Notes under the pieces: model-generated
Database searches by the model: none
Told to the model about the DNA's origin: nothing
What the model saw: the letters and a program-made list of their open reading frames with translations, nothing else
Position numbers and translations under genes: made by a program
Source: Oenanthe sinensis
Taxonomy: Eukaryota > Streptophyta > Magnoliopsida > Apiales > Apiaceae
Assembly (NCBI GenBank): GCA_028671895.1
Contig: JAPMAC010000207.1
Span: forward strand, 7,068,001-7,132,000
DNA length: 64,000 nucleotides
Reading direction: 5' to 3'
Shown here: positions 47,401-59,193 of the stretch, piece by piece
How positions within the stretch are numbered: the first letter of the stretch is position 1
Layout: each line of letters starts with the position of its first letter

Positions 47401-47695
47401 GATTTATAAAATAAACTAATTAAAATTTATAACATAAACTAATAAAAGTTTATAAAACAAATTTTATAAAAGTTTATAAAATAAATTTAATATTAAGTTT
47501 ATAAAATAAACTAATTAAAATTTATATTATAAACTAATAAAAGTTTATAAAACAAATTTTATAAAAGTTTATAAAATAACTTTAATATTAAGTTTATAAA
47601 ATAAACTAATTAAAATTAATAACATAAACTAATAAAAGTTTATAAAATAAAATTTTATAAAAGTTCATAAAATAAACTTATTAAAAGTTTATAAT
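47401..47695. repeat. 95-bp AT-only tandem repeat in the leader of C
   Basis: Units start at 47401, 47496 and 47591, an exact 95-bp period, composed of AGTTTATAAAATAAACTAAT-like text. Three units, diverging slightly. Confidence 0.85.
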
Positions 47696-47792
47696 TAAAC
47701 TTATTTAACAAGGCCTCCATTCTGAGTCCAACCAGCTTTGACACGGTGAGCTTCACTGGACTACGGATCCTGATTTGTATATCAATCAGCGA

Positions 47793-47804
47793 GCTCTGAT
47801 ACCA
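47793..47804 (-). other. Primer-binding site of element C
   Basis: Minus strand TGGTATCAGAGC, two bases after the LTR end, the perfect initiator tRNA-Met match. Confidence 0.92.
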
Positions 47805-47806
47805 AT

Positions 47807-49625
47807 TGTTAGGTCCCGAAGTATCGTAGAAGGGGGGTTGAATACGATACTAACAATAATTTAAATTCTTTTATGAATTTACGGATAATTAAATTATTGC
47901 TTTAGAGTGGGTTTTGCCATTTGTAGTGTTTAGGTGAGCTGCCTACTAATTTTCTGTGTTTATGAATAAACAATATAGTTCTAGAAAATTAGCAAGTAAT
48001 TTAAACGAGACAGGTTTCGGGGAATATTACTTTCGTATTAATCCCTGAGGTTGCTACACCCAGTTAAAAATATAACTGGCTTCCAAAGAACAGATTAGTT
48101 CTTTGCTTCTACAAAGAGATATGACTGATTCCTATTACAATGAATAGATCTGTGAATGAACAAAAAAGAAATCAATCTAACAGAGAGTGTTTTATAATAG
48201 CCCTATATTTTTACAACATGATGAACCAGCTAAATTATAAAACGCCGGTGAAGAAGGTATGTGTATAGCTTTGTATCTCTTCTTCTCCGGCTTCTGTTTC
48301 TCTCTGTATCTCTTTGTTTCTGTGTGTATATTTTCACACACACACCAAATGAATTAAATTCATTTGTTTATATAGTGTAGGCTTTTCAATAATTGAACTG
48401 CTGTTGTGAGTGTCGAATTCTTCTCCCCCTGTATGTTGACTGAGTTGACTTTGAGAATCCCTTGAATAAATTCTAGGTGTCGAATTTTGCTTCCTTGTAT
48501 TTTACCTTAGAAAATTATCCTGTGTGTCGAATTCTTAATCCACATGTAATTGCCTTGTACATAAAAGGTGGGTGTCGAATTCTTCTCCCATGTGAAGCTA
48601 GGTGTCGATTTTCCCTTCAATGTACATGCCTTAGAATATAAATTCTATGTGTCGAATTTATAAAGCTATGTGTCGACTTTTTCCTTCCATGTATATGCCT
48701 TAGAATATAAATTCTATGTGTTGAATTCTACACCCTGTATAATCTAGGTGTCGAATTATTTACCACATGACTTTACATCACAGATTCTTTTAAGGCAATT
48801 CTAGGTGTCGATTTCTTATTTCACTTGGCATAGTCACATATTCACGTGCTGACACTTTGGTGATTAAATGGTCAAACTACCATTTAGTCACCAAAGTTTG
48901 GCACTTTTTCATTTTGGTCACTTGCGGTTTGGTCACTTGCGGTTTGGCTGTTTAGCTGTTCGGCTGTTTGACTATTGAGCTGTTCAGCTATTTTTCTTTG
49001 AATCCTTGAACCTTTACAAGCGCTTCAATCCTCGACCCTTTTCTTCCATTTCATTCACTCCACACACTTAGTCAATGCTCTACTTCATAGATGTAATTAC
49101 CATTATCTTTCATGTTGACGTTTAGTGCACTGGTCTGGTTTACAAACGACTAACACCGATCCTGATCTTCACATATCATTTAATTCAAATGACAAGAGTG
49201 CTGCAGTTCTTTATTGCTTCGAACACTGACTGTCAATAAACATAGTACTTTCACTGGAATCTTTTCTGGTACTTAGACATACCATGTCTTCAATTCTTCT
49301 AGATTCCTATGCTTCGAACACTGTCTATCTTCAATCAATGCTGGTACACTGAAATCTTCTAGTGGCACTTTTATACTGAATCTTCAACACTTCTGAAACC
49401 CTTAAAGTCTTTACACATTATTCTTCACTGAGGCATGAACATATTAACGTACTTCTTTCAGTGACCTGCAGTAGACTTCAAAACTTCTTCTAATGTCTTG
49501 ATTCACTGTATTTGCCTTGTCTTCATTTCTTCCTGATTTCTGTGTAGGCGTAGTATTATTTACTTGTCCTGTTCTAGTGTTGAGTTATCATGATTACTAT
49601 TCATACAGCTTCGTAATCTCCAACA
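47807..49625 (-). repeat. 5' LTR of element C (1819 bp)
   Basis: Same length and, by eye, the same sequence as 36533-38351. Confidence 0.95.
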
Positions 49626-50590
49626 CTTTATCCTTTTTTATTGCTTTAGGTTTTCTACATTCTGTTGCAAAGTTTCCAAGCTCATTACAGTTATAGTGTC
49701 TTATTTTAGACCTATCAACTGTTCCAATTTTATACCCTCCATTGGTATTGCTTCTTACTGGATTCTTTCCTTTGCTTGAAGATTTGAAATTTGGTCTTGG
49801 TTTAAAAAATTTGTTTCCTTTGAATCTTAAGTTTCCAAATTTCTTTGCTATGAAAGCCATGGTTTTTTTTTCCATGCCTTTAAGTTCTTCAATGGTGTAG
49901 AAATCTTCTTCCCCTGATTCACTCTTGACAGGAGTCCTTCTCTTCATGTTCTTGTTCTTCAATCTCTTAAGCTTTCAACCTTATGCTTGTACCAATCTTC
50001 TCAGTTTTTTAGGGTTCCTTTGCAACCAAGGTATTTGAGACATTTGTTATTTTTTCTCTGTTTGCTAAAATGGCCTTCTTTTGATAGAACTCAAGCTCAT
50101 ATGTCTTTAGGATTCCATAGAGAGTCTCTAGTGGAAGCTTTATGAGATCTATTCCCTCTCTTATTGCAGAGATTTTCTACTCCAGGTATTCTAGGAGAGT
50201 CAACTTCATGTTTTTCTCCTTTGTTTCATAGTACTTCCCATGAAGTTGAAGGTCATTGATGAGTTTGTTAAATCTCTCAAATACTTCAGTTATGCCTTCA
50301 TTTGGTTTTGACATAAAGGCCTCATACTGTGAAACAAGGAGTTGCCTTTGATTGTCCCTTACCTCTTCAGTTCCTTTACACAGAATTTCTATGGTTTTTC
50401 ATATGTGTTTAACAGATGTGCAGTTGATAATATTATTATACATGATAATGTCTAATGACTCTATTAGTATGACCATTAGACTATTATCAAGAGACACCTT
50501 CTCCTTTTCTGTATCTGTGTACTGAGATGGATCCTTAGGTACCCATGTTGCAGGCTTAATAGACCTGTTAAATTTGTGATTGAAGGTAGC
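49626..50590 (-). pseudogene. Element B gag, N-terminal part
   Basis: Near 49690 is a zinc knuckle missing its first cysteine (YNCNELGNFATEC); the basic FKPRPNFKSSSKGK stretch lies upstream of it in element sense. Further upstream, broken UBN2-type gag is readable: VSLDNSLM, MYNNIINCTS, KGTEEVRDNQ, with stops and frame changes. It begins at about 50590 where plus-strand element D sequence takes over, so the start codon, primer site and LTR of B are absent. The 3' end of this segment joins 36532 across element C. Confidence 0.75.
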
Positions 50591-50594
50591 TCCC

Positions 50595-51195
50595 CCAAAA
50601 CATAAAATCAGGTTGAGAAGGCTAATACAGGGCATTTGTCTAATAATCAATTGAAGGATAAATTAGAAAAGATAAATCCTGAAACTAAGCCTAGTGAGAA
50701 AAAGAAAAAGAAGAGAAATGGAAAAATAGGCATAAACAAGCATAATAAATGCACAACTGACATGTATGCTCCTAGAAAAATATGTGTTAAATGTGGTAGT
50801 AAAAATCATCTATCTGTGCATTACAAATCTATCATGCCTACCATACCTAACATGTCTATAAATTTTATTTTTCCTCAATTAGTTGTTCCTCATGCTATTC
50901 ATGCTTAATATGCATCTATCCCTTATATATTTAATCCATATCTTGCATTTGCTAACATGAATATGCCTGCTATGTCTTGGAATATGAACTCAAATATTCA
51001 TGCATCAAATTTTTCTAATCCTGCAAGCATGAATGATCTAAGCACTAGCACTGAGAATCCTGAGGTGAGGAATCCAACACCTAAAGTTGAAGTGGAACTA
51101 AAACCACCTAAATCAAATGGACAAAAGTTGGAGACCAAACCAAAGATAGAAACTAACAAAAAATGACCCAAGACAACTTGGGTACCAAAGTCAAC
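50595..51195 (+). pseudogene. Element D gag, C-terminal fragment
   Basis: Starts at a KNQVE-like point equal to about 30605 of A and continues with SNNQLKDKLEKI and KRNGKIGINKHNK. A zinc knuckle follows in which the last cysteine is Tyr (CVKCGSKNHLSVHY). Then comes a Met/Pro/Asn-rich tail. A TGA at 51164-51166 replaces a Gly codon, then WVPKST and the natural TGA. Confidence 0.8.
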
Positions 51196-51224
51196 TTGAT
51201 TGTTTTTGGATGTGTGCAGGGAAA

Positions 51225-54200
51225 AAGAAGAAATCTTTGGTACTTGGACAGTGGATGCTCAAGACACATGACTGGAGATAATCACTGCTCATAAAGTTTG
51301 AGGAGAGAGATGGCCCTGTAGTGACTTTTATAGATGACAGCAAGGGTTACACCATGGGATATGACTTGATTTCAACAAAGAATGTCATCATTGAACCTGT
51401 TGCACTAGTTGATAGATTAAGACATAATTTGTTAAGCATTAGTCAACTATGTGACAATGTAAATAAATTTTATTTCCAAACTGAAGCATGCATAATTTCC
51501 AACAGGAAAAATGGAAGCCTAGTAATGACTGGGAATAGAAAAGGAAATGTTTTCATAGCTGACTTCAACTCAACAAATGCATATTCAATGACTTGCCTTC
51601 TTTCAAAAGCAAGTACAAATGAAAGTTGGTTGTGGCACATAAAATTAGCTCACTTAAATTTCAAAGCCATGAATCAATTGGTCAAGAAAAATCAAGTGAG
51701 AGGATTACCACAGATGGAATTTGTCAAAGATGGACTTTGTGATGCTTGTTAAAAAGGCAAACAAAGAAAGGCATCATTCAAGTTGAAATGGGAATCATCA
51801 ATTGATAAACCACTTGAGCTATTATACATGGATTTGTTTGGTCCTGTAAACATCATGTCCATAGCAAAGAAAAAGTATGCCTTAGTCATTGTGGATGACT
51901 TTTCAAGATTTTCATGGACCTATTTTTTACATTCAAAAGATGAAGCAAGTGAGCTCATCATCAAACACATCAAAGAAGTTGAAAAGAGTCTTGAGTTGGA
52001 TGTAAAGAAAATAAGAAGTGATAATGGAACAGAATTTAAGAATTCCACATTGAAGGAGTTTTGTGAAGCTAAAGGAATCATACATACTTTTTCTACACCA
52101 AGAACTCCTCAATAAAATGGGGTTGTTGAAAGAAAAAATAGGACACTGATTTAAGCAGCTAGAACAATGTTGGAAGATACAAAATTACCAACATATTTCT
52201 GGACTGAGGCCATTAATGCAGTATGCTATATACAAAAAATCTCCATAGTGAATCAATCACAAGGAAAAAATCCATATCAATTGATTAAGAAAGACAAAAA
52301 GCCTAAGGTGGGGTTCTTTATGTCTTCGGCAGCAAATGCTATGTCCTGAGAAATTAAGGTGAAAACCTAAGAAAATTTAAGGTCAATGCTGATGAAGCTA
52401 TATTTGTTGGGTATGTAGTATCAAGCATAGCCTACATAGTCTATAATCTCAGACTACACATTGTTATGAAATTTGTACATGTAGTATTTGATGATAAAAA
52501 GATTCAAGGCTTGTTTGATGAAGGAAATAATGACACACTGCAATTTGAGAATGAATCAAATGAGATGCATGAAGAAAGTGATGAAGAACCATGTCTATTA
52601 AAATCACAAGTACCCCAATATCAGTTGATGTTACAGCATCAATGGAATTTATTAGTTGACAGACATCCATCGACTGATAATACATCAACTGATAATTCAT
52701 CATTGGATAACCAACACTCTACATCTAGGGTATCCAACTCAGGGGAGGGTTTCAAAATCAATCTTCAAATTCAAATCAATATGAGTACAACAACAATTAT
52801 AATGAAGCTTTATCATCAAGGAAGAATTTACCTCCACAAAGAAAATGGATAAAAAGTCATCCATTTGAGTTAATCATTGGAAATGCAGAAGATGGTGTCA
52901 AAACAAGGAGTGCTACTCAAAATGAGTGTATGTATAGCAGCTTCCTAATTCAAGAAGAACCTAAAAGAGTTGAAGATGCTCTCAAGGATTCTGATTGGGT
53001 ATTGTCAATGCAAGAGGAACTCAATCAGTTTGAAAAAAATAAAGTCTGGAAGCTGGTGCCCAAACCAAAAAACAGATCAGTAATTGGTACAAAATGGGTA
53101 TTCAGGAACAAGATAGATGAAACTGGTACTGTGACTAGAAAAAAGTCCAGGCTTGTGGCAAAGGGCTACTCACAAGAAGAAGGAATTGATTTTGTTAAGT
53201 CTATGTGGAACAATCTCCTGGTTTTGAAGATCCAAATTTCTCTGACTTTGTCTACTATTTACTCAAAACACTCTATGGTTTGAAACAAGCACCAAGGGCC
53301 TGGTATGACACTTTCTCTCAGTTTTTCATTTAGAGTCACTTCACAAAAGGTACTGTAGATAAAACTTTATTTCATAGAAATGTTAATGGGTCAATTATTC
53401 TGGTTCAAATTTATGTGGATGACATCATATTTGGCTCAAATGATGAGGGACTTTCCAAAACGTTTGCCAAATTAATGAAAAGTAAGTATGAAATGAGCAT
53501 GATGGAAGAACTTACCTATTTTCTTGGTCTGCAAGTCAAACAAGTTAAGACTGTTATTTTTATAAATCAAACTAAGTACATTCATGACTTGTTAAAGAAA
53601 TTTGACTTGAGTGAATGTTCTTCTGTAAAAACTCCCATAACCACTGCCACTAAACTTGAATTAAATACTAAGGAAGTCAAGGTGGACATTTTAAGTTATA
53701 GAGCCATGGTAGACTCGCTTTTGTACTTAACTTCTAGTAGGTCAGATATAATGTTTTCTACATGCTTGTGTGCTAGATTTCAGCCTGATCCTAGAGAATC
53801 TCATATAGTGGCTATTAAGAGAATTTTAAATATCTCAAGGGTACACCAAATTTAGGTATTTGGTATCCTAGAGATTCTAGTTTTGATCTAATAGGTTACT
53901 CAAATATAGATTATGTAGGTTACAAAACAGACAGGAAAAGTACAACAGGCACCTGTCAATTTCTAGGAAACAAACTTGTGTCATGGTTTAGCAAGAAGCA
54001 ACACTTAGTCTCAACTTCAACTGAAGAAGTTGAGTACATTGCTGCTGGAAGTTGCTATGCACAAATATTATGGATGAGGAATCAGTTATTTGACCATAGG
54101 TTCAACATGAACAAGATTCCTATTTTCTGTGATAATACAAGTGCCATTGCAATAACAGAAAATCTTGTATAACATTCCAGAACCAAATACATTGACATAA

Positions 54201-54360
54201 GGTATCATTTCATTAGGGAACATGTAATGAATAGTATAGTTGAATTATATTTTATCCCTAGTGAACAACAACTTGCTGACATTTTTACCAAACTACTTGA
54301 TGAATCTACCTTTAATAGATTGGTCTGTGAATTAGGTATGCTTAATTTCACTTATATTTA
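51225..54360 (+). pseudogene. Element D pol, broken
   Basis: Protease site WYLDSGCSRHMTGD near 51239. Pre-integrase and integrase (HLNF, CDAC, DLFGP, RSDNGTEF, E in VVERKN) are broken by TAA at 51750, 52113 and 52153. The variable linker with S-T-D triplets is at 52610-52700. RT starts at about 52930; near 53190 about 48 codons are missing between GIDF and VYVEQ-like text. YVDD is intact at 53413-53424. RNase H (53840-54350) has TST and FCDN but Tyr-Ser-Asp altered to YSNIDY-like text; the KYIDIRYHF end that A has lost is present. Stops at 53330, 53853 and 54170. Confidence 0.8.
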
Positions 54361-54982
54361 GAAAATGTCTAACAAGTTTTATTCATTTCTTTGTATGCAA
54401 CCATTGTTTAGATAAATCTGTTGAATCCATGTGATCAATTGATAAATGTATTAACTATCATGGATATTTTTCAGCCATCGATGGATATATTTGATTAACT
54501 TATAAAATATATACATATTGATGGATATTTATCTGTCGACAGATAATTACCCTGGTAATTATTTATCGATTGATAAATTAGTTATTGTGTATCAATGAAT
54601 GTAATTACCCATCGATGGTAATAAAAATTTATTCGTTTCCAAACATTCATTGACTATTGTCTAAATTAGTCGTTGATGCTCTATTTTATCCATCGATAAA
54701 TATATACAATCATGTATGTATAAAGTCAATTTCTATTTAGAGCATATTTATTCACCTTATTTTCAAACGGTCATTTCTTTTCACTAAAATAGTAAAATTA
54801 ATTGATGTGACTTATTTTAAGTCAATTTATTCTTGAAAAATATAAATAGCAGGTTCATTTCTTATTTTGCTTTACCTGTTATTTTTACTTAACAATCTAT
54901 TTGCTTTTTCTCTCTAAGAACTCTAAGGCAATTCTCACTCTTCTTCTTCAAGTCTCTTTCTCTAATCTATTCAAGAACAATA
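54361..54982 (+). other. Spacer between pol and third frame of D
   Basis: Non-coding, with about 14 ATCGATTGAT-like sites at 54430-54720, as in the same place of A. The last 100 bases, rich in TCTCT/TTCTTC, lead directly to the ATG at 54983 and look like an mRNA leader or acceptor region. Confidence 0.6.
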
Positions 54983-57900
54983 ATGGCACCACAAAAGAAA
55001 ATCCAATCATCAACAAGCTTCATCTATGAGCAGAACAACTTCATTGCCTGCATGACAGTGGAGGATGCCCCTGTTGATTTTCATCCATTGATGAAGTTCC
55101 TGAGCGACTGCAAACTCTCCAAAGCACTAAATGAGGCACTAACAATCATCTGTGAACTGGTGGAAGAGTTTTGGAAGTCTGCAGAGGTCTCTAAGGATGG
55201 AAAGTTAATTTCGTACACTTGTAGAGGTAAGGAATACACTCTTACTAGTACTATTGTTTCTACTTGCTTAGAAATTCCTACTGATAATTGTGATGCCATG
55301 CCCAGAGATGAGGACATTCGAAACATGTTAGCTTCTGTTAATTATGATGGAAATGACTATAATCTAGGTGGGATAGTTAGAAAGAAGTTGCGAAAAGAAT
55401 GGAGCTATTTCTTTAATACCATTATCAAAGTATTTTCTAGAAAAATAAGCAATTTTGATGTTATTACTATTAGTATGCAACAAATTGCTTATAGTATCAT
55501 GTTTGATAGGTACTTTGGTCTTGGCACCTTGCTCTTAAATCAATTAATTGCTAAATTAGGTAATAAATAGTCTAGGAAGAATAACATATACTTTGCTAGA
55601 TTTATTATGTTGTTCATTAACCATGCTATTGGAGAATATGAGATCACAGAGGCCATGGAAATAATAAAAGCATGGACTCAAAACAAAAGGGTCTTCAAGG
55701 ACCTGGTGAGAATCAACTTACACCCTAAGTTGTGACTCACCTATCCCCATTTTGTATAGGCATTTCTCAAATCTTACAACCTTTCTTTCCTTGAGGTACA
55801 AATACCTCTTTTTTTGCCCTCTGCAACAATGTAGGGAGTTGGAAATGCCCACATCCCTCTTACCCAAGTAGCAAAGCCCTCCAAATCCAAATTTAAGAAA
55901 ACTACCTCAACAATTTCTCAACAAACTATTGTTGTAAAATCTAGAAAAGGAGAAACCATTAAGGAGAGTGTGAAAGTGGTGGTTGAGGGTGAGGGAACTG
56001 GACAACATCAATAAAGCCAGAAGAATAAGGTTGGAAAGGGTGAGAATATCCAGCTAGCCTCCAATCCAATCTCTCAAAAGATTGAGTCTATGATCAAGGA
56101 ATTGAACACATCCCTAGCTGCATCTTCTCAACAAGGTCTAGTTATTGAAAACAGGTCTCAACCAGGGCCATCTATTGGGGAAAAGGGACACAAAGTCATT
56201 CAAGCGTTCAAAAGGAGAAATAAGGGGAATGTAGATGCACAAGGGGCATACACAATTGCAAAGCCAAATGAGAATTTAGTGGAGCCTTCAGCTTCTTCTT
56301 TGGATGTATCTCAGATAAATGCTGAGAAATAGCCCCACTCTTTATCTATTTCTTCTCCTCAGTCTCCTTCTAAATCTCTTTCTTTAGAAACTTTGATGAT
56401 AAATAACATCAATGTTTGAAATTCACCTTCTTTACAACTCAGGGTGGATCCAACACTCCCACCTGACTCACCACATAAGGTTAACACCTTGGTTGAGTAG
56501 GATAAAATTGAAAATTCTTCTAAGTCAATGGATATTTCTCAATTAACTGATAATATCCAACATCCATTGACTTCTACTTATCCATCGATGGATATTCATA
56601 CATTCATCGACGTGCTCATTTCAACTGATATTCATCAATCGATGGATATTTCTTATCCATAGATTACTACTTCTATCCTAATGATGACACTACTATTAAA
56701 ATTGCACAAACTCTTTTAAGATTGTGGAGTGGGTAAGGTGAGTAAGAGGCAGGATTTACACATCCTGGAAAAAGGTGAGTGTGTGAATGAGTGGCCCTCA
56801 ACTTCTTCTGTAGTGGCAAAAGGAAAGGTTGTGAGGATTGAGAGTTCCACCTTAGTAGGTGATGCAATATGTTAGCCAGAGAGGTGAGAATCTAGGATGA
56901 GATCCTGATGCAAGAAAAGAGAGATGAGAGTGAGAGAGAAAAGAATAGAGAGAAATAAATTTCACCAATCCATGAAGCTTGAACTTCTAAAACTGAGGAA
57001 TTTGCAGCAGAACTCACCCAGGAGTTGGGGTTGGTGTTAGGGGGAGTTGGAGAGACTGGAGTTCCTGCAGGAGTTGCAGATAGCCACATGGTGGTAAGGT
57101 GCAATTGATGTTAATTTGGATGCTGACACATTTTAGCATGAAGATCCTCATTATCAGCAATTGGCAGCAGCCACTAACCAAGAAGCTGAGAAGATTTTGG
57201 GGTTGGTTCAGAACGAGGAAGAATTCAAGAGTGGAAAAGAGAGTCTATCCAGGATGCTTGATGATGTTTCTCACATGAATCCTAAAGACTTTGAGTCTGA
57301 TGGGGATGATGACACATTGGAGCCCTCATGAGAGATGATAAAGTAACTTTTGTTGATACTGAGAATGAACTTGTGACTCAATACAGAAGGTCAATGGCTG
57401 AAGTAAATGTGGAGGACCATGTTCAAAGAAGAATCTTAAATTTCTATAGGGATAATCTTAGAATTCGGAAGCTTTATGTCACAAGAACCAAGAATGAGTT
57501 GAAGAAGCTTAGGAATGAAATTGAAAATGCAAGAACACACTTTGATTCTACTATGGATTCTAGGCTCAATTTTACTCTCATGGCTAGAATCAAGCAAAGG
57601 CTTGACACTGAGTATACAGCCAGGGACAAGGTTGTAAAATTGGAGAAAAGGGTCACTCCTATGAAAATAAGTATGAATCAAATTTTAACAAACCAAGTCA
57701 CCCAATTTAAGCTTCTTAGCAGACTTTTAGAAACTCCTTCATCTTCTCAACCTTTAGATATTGTTGCTGATAACAAAAAGGGGGAGAAAGAAAATGTTGA
57801 TGAATTAAGGAGGGAGGTGGAGAATCAAATTAAGGCATCTGAAGCTGTAATATCCAAGAGGGATCAATTGGCTTAGAGAAGGGAGATGGCTCAGAAAATT

Positions 57901-58977
57901 CTTTAACAATTTGATGCAATTACAAGAAAAAACAAAGGCATAGATGCAGAGAAGCCCATTGAGATCACAACAACTACTTCATTGCCAACAAAGTCAGATT
58001 CAGAGATTGTAGTTGTTGAATCTTCTAAATCTCTTGAGGCTGGCGAAATAAGGATGGGTGAAGGGAGCTCATAGCCTGGTGATAGGAAAGGGAAAGGTAT
58101 ATTAATTGAAGATGGAAAGAAGAAGAAGAAAATTATCTCAGGTGGAGGTAAAAAATTATTGCACAAAGCAATAGTTGTTGGTATGAAGGAGAGAAAACAA
58201 CAGGAGAAAGTAGGAGATGAAGTAGCCATGATACTTCAAAAACAATTTGATGAAGAAAATGAGAAAATTCTTGAAGCTAGGAGGAAAGAGGCTGAGAAGA
58301 AGCCAAGAACAAAACAAAGAGCAAATAAATCCGCTAAAACCTCTAGTGTAAAAAGAACGTTGAATGTTGATGAAGTGAAAATGGCTAAGGATGAATAGCC
58401 AATGAAGATAGAGAATACAAGTCAAGCATCTGGAAGTGACCAACTCAAAGAGGTAGAAGTGTTCAAGACAAAGCTAAGCAACTACATTCCAATCAAGACT
58501 GTGGGATTGGTAGCTATTAAGGGCCAGAGGAAAAGGGATGTGGATCTCCTCCATGCTGAATATGAGGATGGCTCACGTTCATCTTTTACCTTCTCTTAAG
58601 TCATGGAACAGGACTATGCAACTTTGAGGAAGATCTACACTCTACTCAATAAGAAATACTATCTAACCAATGAGTTTGCGCAAGATATTCTACAAAGAAT
58701 GAAGGACATGAGAGAGGCACATGTTCAGGAGGAAAGGGATAACAAAATCAAATTATGGAATCCTGAAGGGAAGAAGGTGTTCCATGAGCCTTTTTATATT
58801 ATGATCTACAAGGACAGAGAGGGCAAAAAGAAATGCATTGATATCTGTCAGGAGATTGACAAATTGTCCAACTTGGAACTTAATTATCTGGCAATCCAAT
58901 TGGACTATAGAGTTGAGGATGAGAATATTTTGAAATGGTCACTTTACATAAAGATGAGAGAAAATGAAGACAGATAG
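54983..58977 (+). pseudogene. Third frame of element D, broken
   Basis: Starts with ATG at 54983 and is open for 195 codons to TAG at 55568. This part matches the N-terminal domain of the A frame (NNFIACMTVEDAP, HPLMKFL, LRKEWSYFFN). Downstream pieces (56090-56332, 57328-57876, 58159-58398, 58402-58599 and 58603-58977) keep the same order: Ser/Lys-rich middle, S-M-D cluster at 56525-56690, coiled-coil part, DNKKGEK near 57775, basic coiled-coil tail. The last 124 codons (NKIKLWNPEGKKVF, YRVEDENILKWSLYIKM) look like a folded terminal domain. Frameshifts and stops lie between. The ancestral protein was about 1300 residues. Confidence 0.75.
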
Positions 58978-59180
58978 AATGATGAATTTTGGGGAAGAAG
59001 GAAAATAGATACTAATTCAGAATCTCCTATAATTTCTTAGAACTCATATGTCACTGGTACTTAAATTCTTTGTCTCATAATTGTATTATCTGTCAAATTT
59101 ATAATTCATGCTATAATGAAAATGTTTAAGGTTTTTTTGTTATCATCAACCTAGATTTATGATTATTATTCATATTCATA

Positions 59181-59193
59181 AATAAGGGGAGAT
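59181..59193 (+). other. Polypurine tract of element D
   Basis: AATAAGGGGAGAT directly before TGTTAGGAAAC. Confidence 0.8.

Larger units (their letters stand above)
36533..49625 (-). mobile_element. Element C: SIRE-like copia element with dead interior and identical LTRs, 13.1 kb
   Basis: Bounded by two 1819-bp LTRs in which I find no difference by eye, and a perfect CTTTA duplication. The primer site matches initiator tRNA-Met (47793-47804) and the polypurine tract (minus strand AAATAGGGGGAGAT) is at 38352-38364. The interior keeps the order gag, integrase, RT/RNase H, third-frame remnant in minus sense, but only as short broken pieces. So the element moved very recently while already defective, presumably using proteins from an intact relative. 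It is inserted into gag of element B. C' at the left edge of the window belongs to the same family. Confidence 0.93.
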
